Source: Gemmatimonadota bacterium (GTDB lineage: Bacteria > Gemmatimonadota > Gemmatimonadetes > Palauibacterales > Palauibacteraceae). From it: a stretch of 32,916 nucleotides of DNA. The stretch lies in assembly GCA_023554245.1 (NCBI GenBank), contig JAMJQL010000058.1:1-32916 (forward strand), in the 5' to 3' direction. Position 1 is the stretch's first letter. Each line of letters starts with the position of its first letter. Below the pieces are notes generated by a model that searched no databases, was not told where the DNA came from, and saw only the letters and a program-made list of their open reading frames with translations. This document shows, in pieces, positions 1-6,818 of this stretch. A program made the position numbers and the translations under genes.

Positions 1-639
1 GCCGACGCCGGCGGTGAACTGCCAGGCGCGGTTCTTCGCGCTGGTGTCGAACTCCGAGTCGGAGTCTTCGATGTCCGTCAGACCGAGATCGTAGCGTCCG
101 TCGAGAACGATCTCGAAACTGCCGACCGGAATCCCGACGCCCGCGCCGAACACGAGGCCGAAGTCCACCGACTTCGTCTGGAGTTCGTTTTCGCTGCAGT
201 CGGCGGAGGCGGAAATGCCCTCGACTTCCGCCGAGACTTTGCAGCTCAGCTCGAATGAAACTTCCGGCCCGGCGAAGATGCGCGGTGTCACGCCGCCGTC
301 GCCAATACCGAAGGCGGCCCCGAACAGTACCGGGATCGAGAGGTAGTCGAGCTTGATGGTCGCGTCGACGCTGCTGTCGAACGCTTCCTTCGCGCCCTTC
401 TGCGCATACAGGAGCTCGGGCTGGACGAAGAAGGTCTCGCCGAGCTGAAAATTGGCGAAGCCGCCACCGACGAAGCCGGTACGGCTGTCGAAGTTTATGC
501 TCTCGCCTTCTTCGTCGACGGAAATGTCGGCGATGCTCACCCCACCGCGGACGCCAAGCGTCGTCTGGGCGGAAAGCGGCGCAGCGAGGCCGACCGCAGC
601 CGCGAAGGAGAGCAGGATACCGAATCGCAGTGTTTTCAT
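1..639 (-). CDS. Outer-membrane beta-barrel protein (PorT/OMP_b-brl-like), 3' end outside window
   Basis: The minus strand is open from an ATG at 639 to the window edge (213 codons seen, no stop). The N-terminus is a clear Sec signal peptide: MKTLRF, then a hydrophobic run ending LAAPLSAQ, with cleavage likely after a Ser-Ala-Gln-type site. The mature part starts TTLGVRGGVSIADIS and alternates short amphipathic strands with Gly/Asp turns (GFVGGGFANFQLG, FFVQPELLYAQKG, DYLSIPVLFGAAFG, GVTPRIFAGPEVSFE). This is the usual pattern of small 8-stranded barrels of the PorT/OMP_b-brl type. Two Cys residues near the middle may form a loop disulfide. A GGGGGGAA Shine-Dalgarno lies just upstream. The function is probably structural or adhesive; the substrate is unknown. 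The family call is by pattern, not by search. Confidence 0.8.
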   Translation of the reverse strand, partial: MKTLRFGILLSFAAAVGLAAPLSAQTTLGVRGGVSIADISVDEEGESINFDSRTGFVGGGFANFQLGETFFVQPELLYAQKGAKEAFDSSVDATIKLDYLSIPVLFGAAFGIGDGGVTPRIFAGPEVSFELSCKVSAEVEGISASADCSENELQTKSVDFGLVFGAGVGIPVGSFEIVLDGRYDLGLTDIEDSDSEFDTSAKNRAWQFTAGVG

Positions 640-725
640 GATTCCCCCCGGAGAATACTGACCAGTCGTGCGGTGCCGGTCCTCGCGACCGGAAGCGCCC
701 GCAGACGCAAGGATCCGGGAGCCAG

Positions 726-787
726 TTGCAGCAAGAACCACGCACGGTGGACCGGTCGGCCGACCGCGAACGCTCCAGGTGCTGCAA
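726..787. repeat. Nested inverted repeat in divergent intergenic region
   Basis: TTGCAGCA (726-733) is matched by TGCTGCAA (780-787). A perfect 14-bp palindrome, CGGTCGGCCGACCG (753-766), lies almost at the centre. As RNA this could form a long stem-loop; as DNA the palindrome could be an operator. It lies 114 bp upstream of the minus-strand outer-membrane gene and 130 bp upstream of the infC promoter. Apart from this element I see no gene in 640-916. Confidence 0.4.
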
Positions 788-916
788 GCGAAAAGAGTTG
801 CAGGATTACGGCACCTCGCTGGATGTCCCCTGGCCGATCAGGCGCAGGGCGGCGATGGGTGCCGATACGGGGCGAAGTGCCAGACCTCGGGACCAGAGCC
901 CGGCCAGTGACCTTCG

Positions 917-945
917 TTGACACTCCCGACGATCGTTCCTATGTT
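917..945 (+). promoter_or_regulatory. Sigma70-type promoter of the infC operon
   Basis: A perfect -35 TTGACA (917-922) is followed after 17 bp by TATGTT (940-945). Transcription would start near 952, giving a leader of about 225 nt before the infC start codon. It is the best promoter match upstream of the long plus-strand gene run. Confidence 0.65.
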
Positions 946-1081
946 CGCGCCCTGAAACAGGAAAGCGGAGGTGAGCTGCCTCCCACCTTTCGGCGTCCCG
1001 CTCGTACCGGGGGTTCTGCCGCCGGGTTCACGAGACGGCGACGCGCGGCGACCGCATTGCGGCCGCGTTCGGCGCATCTCG

Positions 1082-1111
1082 CCCGGTCGGCTCTGCCGAA
1101 CCGGGTTTTTT
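1082..1111 (+). terminator. Intrinsic terminator / probable attenuator in infC leader
   Basis: CCCGGTCGGC, loop TCT, then GCCGAACCGGG forms a 10-bp stem with one bulged base, followed directly by six T. It sits between the promoter at 917 and the infC start at 1179, so it would end transcription before the first gene unless it is regulated. In many bacteria infC-rpmI-rplT leaders carry such a terminator controlled by L20. No T-box sequence signature was recognised. Confidence 0.7.
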
Positions 1112-1178
1112 GTCGTCGCGAATCGGCGTTGGACCGTGCCGACCCGTGGCCGATTGGAACGGTCCTGGAAGAGGTGAT

Positions 1179-1694
1179 GTGAGCCAGGAAGACCTGCGCG
1201 TAAACGAGAGGATCCGGATCAGCCCGGTTCGGCTGATCGACGAGGAGGGCGAACAGGTAGGGATCGTGCCGACCGACGAGGCACGATCGATGGCTGAAGA
1301 GAGGGGGCTCGACCTCGTTGAGGTCGCCCCGAACTCCCGCCCTCCGGTCTGCCGGATCATGGACTACGGTAAGTACAAGTACGAGGCGGCGCGGAAGGCA
1401 CGCGAAGCGAAGAAGCGGCAGCACACGATCACCGTCAAGGAGATCAAGATGCGGCCCAAGATCGAAGAACACGACTTCGGCTTCAAGCTTCGGCACGCCA
1501 GGCGATTCCTGGAGGACGGAGACAAAGTCAAGTTCACTCTCCGGTTCCGTGGTCGTGAGATGACCCACCCGGAGCTCGGTGAGAGGGTTCTCGCCCGGGT
1601 CAGGGAGGAGTTGGACGAATTGGCCACGGTCGAATCGCCCATGAGGATGGAGGGCCGCCAGATGACGATGCTGATGGCGCCCCGCAGTACGTAA
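1179..1694 (+). CDS. infC: Translation initiation factor IF-3
   Basis: IF-3 binds the 30S subunit, prevents early 50S joining and checks the start codon and initiator tRNA. From the GTG at 1179 the product is 171 aa, the usual IF-3 length. The N-domain holds RVNERIR and [14 protein letters not shown]. The hallmark [15 protein letters not shown] is near residues 55-69. The Lys/Arg-rich linker follows, then the C-domain with [19 protein letters not shown] and the ending [11 protein letters not shown]. The open frame extends upstream to an ATG at 1110, but that codon abuts the terminator and the extra residues do not look like IF-3. The GTG is preceded by GAGGTGAT, strongly complementary to the 16S tail though very close to the start. 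Unusual start codons are typical of infC and allow autoregulation. rpmI follows after 16 bp. Confidence 0.96.
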   Translation: MSQEDLRVNERIRISPVRLIDEEGEQVGIVPTDEARSMAEERGLDLVEVAPNSRPPVCRIMDYGKYKYEAARKAREAKKRQHTITVKEIKMRPKIEEHDFGFKLRHARRFLEDGDKVKFTLRFRGREMTHPELGERVLARVREELDELATVESPMRMEGRQMTMLMAPRST

Positions 1695-1710
1695 TCGAGA
1701 GGACTCAGAC

Positions 1711-1908
1711 ATGCCGAAGCAGAAGACCAACCGCTCCGCCGCCAAGCGATTCAGCAAGACGGGGGGTGGACGATACAAGAGGAACAAGGCGTATCGCAGC
1801 CACATCCTCACGAAGAAGAGCCCGAAGCGGAAGAGAAACCTGCGCAAGTCTACCCTGGTTTCGAAGGCCGACGTCAAGCGGGTGAAGCGACTTCTCGGCG
1901 GAGGCTGA
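1711..1908 (+). CDS. rpmI: 50S ribosomal protein L35
   Basis: This is a 65-residue, very basic large-subunit protein. It begins [14 protein letters not shown] and carries the L35 pattern [31 protein letters not shown], with the C-terminal VKRLLGGG. Length and composition match bacterial L35 (64-66 aa). It lies between infC and rplT, the conserved order, 16 bp after infC. A 123-bp spacer with a strong hairpin separates it from rplT. Confidence 0.97.
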   Translation: MPKQKTNRSAAKRFSKTGGGRYKRNKAYRSHILTKKSPKRKRNLRKSTLVSKADVKRVKRLLGGG

Positions 1909-1964
1909 CCGCCGCATTCAACGAGGCCGGCCGGCTCCTCGTGAGACGGCCGCCGGGAACGTAA

Positions 1965-2011
1965 CGCGCTCCGGTCGGGATCGGATTGAGCCCTCCGTCC
2001 TCGGGAGCGCG
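1965..2011 (+). promoter_or_regulatory. Stem-loop upstream of rplT (candidate L20 control element)
   Basis: A perfect 8-bp stem, CGCGCTCC (1965-1972) with GGAGCGCG (2004-2011), encloses about 31 nt. It lies 20 nt before the rplT ATG and just before its ribosome-binding site (GGGAAAGAGGG). A smaller hairpin, ACGAGG/CCTCGT, sits at 1921-1942. L20 is a known autoregulator that binds mRNA structures in this operon in other bacteria. Assigning that role here is inference. Confidence 0.4.
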
Positions 2012-2031
2012 CTGGGAAAGAGGGTACAACG

Positions 2032-2388
2032 ATGGCGCGAGCAACCAGCAGCGTCGCTCGACACAAGCGCAAGAAGAAGATCCTGAAGGAGGCGCGCGGG
2101 CAGTTCGGCGCGCGCTCCAAGCTATATCGCACGGCCAAGAACGCGGTGGAACGTGGTTGGGCGTATTCCTACCGCGATCGCCGGCGCAAGAAGCGCGACT
2201 TCCGTCGTCTCTGGATCGCCCGGATCAACGCGGGTGCGCGGCAGCACGACCTGTCCTACTCCCGGTTCATCAGCGGACTCCGCAAGGCGGGCGTGGAGTT
2301 GAATCGCAAGGTCCTCGCGGACCTGGCCATCCGGGAACCCGAGGCGTTCGCCGAGCTGGCCCGGATCGCCCGGGAGCACGGAAACTGA
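2032..2388 (+). CDS. rplT: 50S ribosomal protein L20
   Basis: A 118-aa L20 of normal length. It begins [19 protein letters not shown], followed by [45 protein letters not shown] and the globular C-terminal half, which binds 23S rRNA ([26 protein letters not shown]). L20 is needed for early 50S assembly and is the usual repressor of its own operon. pheS starts 17 bp downstream, so the operon continues into the phenylalanyl-tRNA synthetase genes. Confidence 0.97.
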   Translation: MARATSSVARHKRKKKILKEARGQFGARSKLYRTAKNAVERGWAYSYRDRRRKKRDFRRLWIARINAGARQHDLSYSRFISGLRKAGVELNRKVLADLAIREPEAFAELARIAREHGN

Positions 2389-2405
2389 CTCGAGCCTGAG
2401 GGCGC

Positions 2406-3443
2406 ATGGCGAACGAAGGGCCTGCTCTGCGAGAGCGCCTCGAGGAGATCCGGCGCCGCGGTGTCGCGGCGTTCGAATCCGCGGAATCTCAGGAGGCTCT
2501 CGAGGCCGCTCGGATCGAATTCCTCGGTCGTGGAGGCCTCGTCTCCCGGGCAATGTCGGACTTGAAGGCTCTCCCGGCAGAGGAAAAACCGGCCACGGGT
2601 CAGGCCGGAAACCGGGTCAAGAAGGCCCTCGAGGCGCTGCTTGAGGTCCGATCGGCAGCGATCGCCGCTGCGGAGTCCGGCGAGACCGATGAGGTCACAG
2701 ACCTCACGCTTCCGGGCCGAAGGACATGGCAGGGAGGTGTCCACCCGGTCACGCGCGTGATCGACGAGGTGTGCGAAATCTTCCGTGAGATCGGATTCAC
2801 GATCGCCACGGGCCCCGAAATCGAGTCCGACTGGCACAACTTCACCTCCCTGAACATTCCGCTGGATCATCCGGCGGCCGACATGCACGATACGTTCTAC
2901 CTGGATCAGGGCGTTCTGCTGCGTACACACACCTCGCCGGTCCAGGCCCGTATCATGCTGGAGCATGATCCGCCCGTCAGAGTGCTCGCGCCGGGACTGG
3001 TGTTCCGCCGCGACCCCTGGGATGCCTCCCATGCCCCGGCTTTCGAGCAGATCGAAGGACTGGCGGTCGACGAGGGCATCGACTTCGTCGAGTTTCGGGC
3101 GGCCATCGACTTCTTCGTGCATCGCTTTTTCGGCACCGGGACGCGCACCCGGTTCAGGCCATCGTACTTCCCGTTCACCGAGCCATCGGCCGAGGTGGAC
3201 GTGACCTGTTTCCTCTGCGAGGGTTCGGGCTGCTCCACCTGCAAGGGCACCGGCTGGGTGGAGATCATGGGGAGCGGTATGGTGAACCCTGCCGTCTTCG
3301 AGGCCGTGGGATACGACTCGGAGCGATTCACGGGGTACGCATTCGGAATGGGGCCGGCTCGGATCGCGCTGCTGAGATACAGAATCCCCGACATTCGCCT
3401 CCTCTACGAAGGCGACGCCGCGTTCCTGGAGCAGTTCTGCTGA
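2406..3443 (+). CDS. pheS: Phenylalanyl-tRNA synthetase alpha subunit
   Basis: The catalytic class II subunit of the alpha2beta2 enzyme charges tRNA-Phe. The N-terminal coiled-coil is at about 1-90. The core starts at HPVTRVIDEVCEIFREIGF. The family motif FNIPLDHPAADMHDTFYL is here FTSLNIPLDHPAADMHDTFY. Motif 2 is FRRDPWDASHAPAFEQIEGL near 200-219. A CxxC...CxxC knuckle (C268, C271, C276, C279) before GTGWVEIMGSGMVNP is common in one PheS branch. Motif 3 reads GMGPAR (314-319); the usual Glu before the essential Arg is Ala318, an unusual change. The length of 345 aa is normal. The stop overlaps the pheT start by one base (TGATG), which implies translational coupling. Confidence 0.96.
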   Translation: MANEGPALRERLEEIRRRGVAAFESAESQEALEAARIEFLGRGGLVSRAMSDLKALPAEEKPATGQAGNRVKKALEALLEVRSAAIAAAESGETDEVTDLTLPGRRTWQGGVHPVTRVIDEVCEIFREIGFTIATGPEIESDWHNFTSLNIPLDHPAADMHDTFYLDQGVLLRTHTSPVQARIMLEHDPPVRVLAPGLVFRRDPWDASHAPAFEQIEGLAVDEGIDFVEFRAAIDFFVHRFFGTGTRTRFRPSYFPFTEPSAEVDVTCFLCEGSGCSTCKGTGWVEIMGSGMVNPAVFEAVGYDSERFTGYAFGMGPARIALLRYRIPDIRLLYEGDAAFLEQFC

Positions 3444-5923
3444 TGGACGTCTCGGTTAACTGGCTGAGGGCTCTCGTGCCCGGTCTCGAGGGGTCTGCCC
3501 AGGAGCTTGCCGATCGGATCAGTCTCGGGGCGATTCCGGTCGACCGCGTGATCCCGGTCGGAGACGACCTGGCAGGCATCGTGATTGCACGAGTGACCGA
3601 AGCTCGCCCGCACCCCAATGCCGATCGTCTGACTCTCTGCCGGGTGGATGCCGGGACCGGCGAGCCGATCGACGTGGTCTGCGGGGCGCCGAACGTCGAA
3701 GAGGGAGCGCTCTACCCGTACGTGGCTCCGGGGCAGGAACTTCCGGGCGGCTTCCGGATCGAATCGCGCAAGATCCGGGGTGAAATGAGCCACGGCATGC
3801 TCTGCTCGGAAAAGGAGCTCGAGCTGGGTCGGGACGCCGGTGGGATCATGAAGCTCGAAGGGAACTTCGAGCCGGGCGCCAGCTTCGCCTCGGCCATGTC
3901 GCTGCCCGACGCTCGGCTCGAGCTCGATCTGACGCCCAACCGGATCGATCTGGCCTGTCACGCCGGCGTGGCGCGAGAGCTGGCTCCGGAGGGCGGGACG
4001 GGTGTCGTTCTGACGGAGTTCCCGGGTCCCGGGTGGGAGCCCGTGTGGATCGATGGCCGGACGGGAGCGGAATCGAACGGTGTCAGCATTCGTATCGCGG
4101 ACGCGGATCGCTGTTTCCGGTATCTCGGGGCGATCATCCGCGGCGTGCGCGTCGGGCCGTCGCCGGCATGGCTCCAGGCCCGACTCAGAGGCGCAGGTGC
4201 GAGACCGATCAACAACGTCGTCGATGCCACGAACTACATCCTGCTCGAATCGAACCAGCCACTTCACGCATTCGATCTCGAAAAGCTGGCCGGATCCGAG
4301 ATTCAGGTCCGCGCGGCTCGAGCTGGTGAGGAGCTTCGCACTCTGGACGGGGAGAAGCACGTTCTGACTCCTGCCTGCACCGTGATTGCCGACGAAGACG
4401 GCGCTGTCGCGCTCGCTGGCGTGATGGGTGGCCAGGAGAGCGAGGTCTCGCCCGAGACAGTCGATCTCCTCATCGAGTGCGCCGCCTTCGATCCGACCCA
4501 TACACGCCATACGGCGGCGGAAACGGGCCTCGCGACGGACGCCTCGTACCGGTTCGAGCGGGGAATCGACGAGGTCGGGCTGGAGGCGGCCCTGACACGC
4601 TGCGTGCAGCTGATTCTCGCGATTGCCGGCGGCGAAGCGGACACGGAGGGGATCCGCGTCGGAGGGCTCCCGCCTTCGCTTGCCGTGGCCGAGCTGCGAC
4701 CCGAACGGGTGCGGCAGGTTCTCGGACTGGATCTGTCGTCCGCCCGGATCGAGGAGCTGCTGTCGCCACTCGGGTTCGGTCTGCGGTCCGACGGCACCAG
4801 GGAGCTGCTTCGCTTCGACGTGCCGGGCTGGCGGGGCGACGTGAGAACGGAATCCGACCTGCTCGAGGAAGTCGCACGCCGTCACGGATACGACGCCTTC
4901 CCGTCCGAGCCGAGGAGCTTCCGGCCGAGCTCCGTACCCGACGCGCCGGATCACGAAAGAGGCGATCGTGTTCGCCGATTCTTCGCGGGAGAAGGATTCC
5001 TGGAGGCGCGCAGCTTGCCGTTCGTTACGGAGCGCAGGTCCGCCGTAGACAGAATCCCGCTGCTCAGGCCACTTTCGAGAGCAGAAGGATTCCTGCGCAC
5101 GGACCTGGCATCCGTGCTCCTGAGCCGGGTGGAGCACAACTGGCTTCGCGGCAGACGGAGCGTTCGGCTGTTCGAGGTCGGGACCGCGTTCGGTTCGCGA
5201 AGTCCCCGGCCGGAAGCTCCACCTGCCGATCCCTCCCCGGATGAGCGGGACGCCGCGAATCCGTTCGCCGAAGAGCGACGATTCGCGTTCGTGATAACCG
5301 GCGATCGATCCCCCGATCACTGGGGAGGCTCGGCGTCTGAAGTGGACCTGTGGGACCTCAAGGGCATCGTCGAACAGCTGGCGGAGACCTTCGACCTCGG
5401 TCCGGTGGCACCGTTCGCGGGCCGGGTGGACGAGTGCCAGCGTCCGTTCGGGTGGGGAATGTGGCTGCACGATGAGGCGTTCGAAGTCGGTGACGGGGAA
5501 TGCCTCGCCGGCATCGCCGGACGCGTCGATTCTCGGGCCCTCGACGCCCCGCCGTGGGCGAGCCCGGTATTCGCCGGCGAATTTCGGCTGGGTGCGGTTC
5601 AGGTTGCGGACCGCCGGCGGTTCGAGCCGCTGCCACAGTATCCGGCCGTCGCTCGTGACCTGGCATTCACGCTCGCATCGACCGTCCCGGCGTCCGAGGT
5701 TGAATCCGCGATCCGGCTTGCGGCCCCGCCGCTTCTGTCGAACCTGCAGTTGTTCGACGTATATGAAGGGGAAGGGGTGGAAGAAGGTCGAAGGAGCCTC
5801 GCCTGGCGCCTGGTGTTCCGCGCCCCGGACCGGACGCTGACCGATGGAGAGGTCGATGAGGCCATGACCGCCATTCTCAGACGACTGGAGGCAGATTTCG
5901 ATGTCCGAATCCGAGCCTCGTGA
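3443..5923 (+). CDS. pheT: Phenylalanyl-tRNA synthetase beta subunit
   Basis: The 826-aa beta subunit is full length. Domains in order: an N-terminal piece (MDVSVNWLRALVPG); an EMAP/OB-type tRNA-binding domain at about 40-150 (IVIARVTEARPHPNADRLTLCRVD); the B3/B4 editing region at about 210-390 (ARPINNVVDATNYILLESNQPLHAFDLEKL, then AGVMGGQESEV); B5 at about 405-475; a catalytic-like core at about 485-690 (FLEARSLPFV, LRTDL, RLFEVGTAF); and a C-terminal ferredoxin-fold anticodon-binding domain at about 730-823 (QYPAVARDLAF ... DRTLTDGEVDEAM). The editing domain clears Tyr-tRNA-Phe. It is coupled to pheS by a one-base overlap, and its 3' end overlaps the next gene by 23 bp. Confidence 0.96.
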   Translation: MDVSVNWLRALVPGLEGSAQELADRISLGAIPVDRVIPVGDDLAGIVIARVTEARPHPNADRLTLCRVDAGTGEPIDVVCGAPNVEEGALYPYVAPGQELPGGFRIESRKIRGEMSHGMLCSEKELELGRDAGGIMKLEGNFEPGASFASAMSLPDARLELDLTPNRIDLACHAGVARELAPEGGTGVVLTEFPGPGWEPVWIDGRTGAESNGVSIRIADADRCFRYLGAIIRGVRVGPSPAWLQARLRGAGARPINNVVDATNYILLESNQPLHAFDLEKLAGSEIQVRAARAGEELRTLDGEKHVLTPACTVIADEDGAVALAGVMGGQESEVSPETVDLLIECAAFDPTHTRHTAAETGLATDASYRFERGIDEVGLEAALTRCVQLILAIAGGEADTEGIRVGGLPPSLAVAELRPERVRQVLGLDLSSARIEELLSPLGFGLRSDGTRELLRFDVPGWRGDVRTESDLLEEVARRHGYDAFPSEPRSFRPSSVPDAPDHERGDRVRRFFAGEGFLEARSLPFVTERRSAVDRIPLLRPLSRAEGFLRTDLASVLLSRVEHNWLRGRRSVRLFEVGTAFGSRSPRPEAPPADPSPDERDAANPFAEERRFAFVITGDRSPDHWGGSASEVDLWDLKGIVEQLAETFDLGPVAPFAGRVDECQRPFGWGMWLHDEAFEVGDGECLAGIAGRVDSRALDAPPWASPVFAGEFRLGAVQVADRRRFEPLPQYPAVARDLAFTLASTVPASEVESAIRLAAPPLLSNLQLFDVYEGEGVEEGRRSLAWRLVFRAPDRTLTDGEVDEAMTAILRRLEADFDVRIRAS

Positions 5924-6218
5924 AGGGGTGACCCTCGAGCACGAACTCGAGGGCCTCGAGCGTGCCGTGGGGGCGCTCCTGGACGAGCTGGGCCGTCTCC
6001 GAAGCCGTGCGACTGCGGCAGAGGAGAAGCACGACAGGTTGGAGAAGAGCCTGCTGGAGTCCCGGACCGACGGTTCGGACCCCGAGGCTCTCGAGCGCAG
6101 AATCCAGCAGTTGAACGAAGAAAACGATCAACTCAAGTCGGTCATAGCGGAAGCGCGAGAACGGGCGATGGGCATTCGTTCCCGCCTCGTCGTGATCGAG
6201 GACGAGACCGCCGACTGA
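5901..6218 (+). CDS. Small acidic coiled-coil protein, possible ZapB-like/ZapA partner
   Basis: This 105-aa protein is dominated by heptads: LEHELEGLERAVGALLDELGRLRSRATAAEEKHDRLEKSLLES, then LERRIQQLNEENDQLKSVIAEARERAMGIRSRL. There is no signal peptide or membrane segment. A GGAGG lies nine bases before the ATG, and the start is inside the end of pheT (23-bp overlap). It lies between pheT and zapA, a position where small coiled-coil genes occur in several phyla. A role in Z-ring bundling beside ZapA is suggested only by composition and neighbourhood. I do not recognise a named family. Confidence 0.8.
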   Translation: MSESEPREGVTLEHELEGLERAVGALLDELGRLRSRATAAEEKHDRLEKSLLESRTDGSDPEALERRIQQLNEENDQLKSVIAEARERAMGIRSRLVVIEDETAD

Positions 6219-6246
6219 AATCGACCCCCCGCCGCCGGAGGCAGAG

Positions 6247-6585
6247 TTGGACGATCAGACCCCCCCTGTGCGCGTTACGATCTTCGGAGAGGAGTACTCC
6301 ATCCGCTCGGAAAAGGGGGAGGAGTACACGCAAGCCTGTGCCCGTCACGTGGACGAACTGATTCAGGAGGCGCACCTCCGGACCAGGGTTCCGGAGCCGC
6401 ATAAGGCAGCGATCCTCGCCGCGATGCAGATCACGGATCAACTGTATCGGACGCGTGCGGCCAGCCAGTCGCAGTCCCGATTGCTTTCGGAACGTATGGC
6501 CGGTCTCAGAGCGCGAATCGAGGCCGCACTCGGCCAGGGCGGAGAGCCCCACTTCGAACAGGGGAACCTGACGCCCGAGGTCTGA
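6247..6585 (+). CDS. zapA: Cell division protein ZapA
   Basis: This is a 112-aa ZapA-type FtsZ-bundling protein. The N-terminal globular part VRVTIFGEEYSIRSEKGEEYTQACARHVDELI is the ZapA signature. It is followed by a helix with KAAILAAMQITDQLYRTRAASQ and a long coiled coil, which mediates dimer and tetramer formation. The start is TTG at 6247, with GGAGG (6237-6241) five bases upstream; no better in-frame start exists. The C-terminal tail (GEPHFEQGNLTPEV) is probably disordered. The order zapA, structured RNA, rny is recurrent in several Gram-negative phyla and supports the RNA call downstream. Confidence 0.88.
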   Translation: MDDQTPPVRVTIFGEEYSIRSEKGEEYTQACARHVDELIQEAHLRTRVPEPHKAAILAAMQITDQLYRTRAASQSQSRLLSERMAGLRARIEAALGQGGEPHFEQGNLTPEV

Positions 6586-6624
6586 AGCCGCCTTGCGAGC
6601 AGGGTGAATTTCGGACACTATGGA

Positions 6625-6770
6625 ACAGGGATTCAGCGGCCTGCGCCGGCGGTGACCCGGCTCAGTTTCGTCATAGATCATATGCTCCGTCGCGCCGCAG
6701 AGCGTCTCGGAGCCCTGACGAGCCGGAGGCCGGCGGACCCGAGGGTACGCCGGCCATTTTCGTAGTACAT
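6625..6770 (+). ncRNA. ssrS: Probable 6S RNA (ssrS-like)
   Basis: The 233-bp gap between zapA and rny holds no ORF but folds into one long imperfect rod. GCCGGC (6645-6650) pairs with 6729-6734, CCGGCTC (6657-6663) with 6720-6726, TCGTCA (6668-6673) with TGACGA (6716-6721, sharing two bases with the previous stem), and GCTCCG (6684-6689) with CGGAGC (6708-6713). An asymmetric bubble interrupts the rod. GGCC (6638-6641, 6752-6755) may close it, with a small 3'-side hairpin around ACCC/GGGT (6737-6746). A rod with central bubble and a minor 3' hairpin is the 6S architecture, and zapA-adjacent placement is the classic 6S location. A weak promoter (TTGCGA 6593, CACTAT 6616, 17-bp spacing) would start it near 6628. 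The exact ends are uncertain. Confidence 0.55.
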
Positions 6771-6818
6771 ACCTCGGCCGCCGAGCGGCCGTTCAGCCGA
6801 TAGATAGATGGAGACAGC

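Noticed and set aside
952-1111. T-box riboswitch in the infC leader
   Set aside because: No T-box sequence or specifier-loop pattern visible, and PheRS genes are far downstream. Attenuation by other means is more likely.
673-1182. Plus-strand open frame of 169 codons upstream of infC
   Set aside because: Arg/Pro/Ala-rich low-complexity product typical of GC-rich noncoding DNA. It runs through the infC promoter and terminator.
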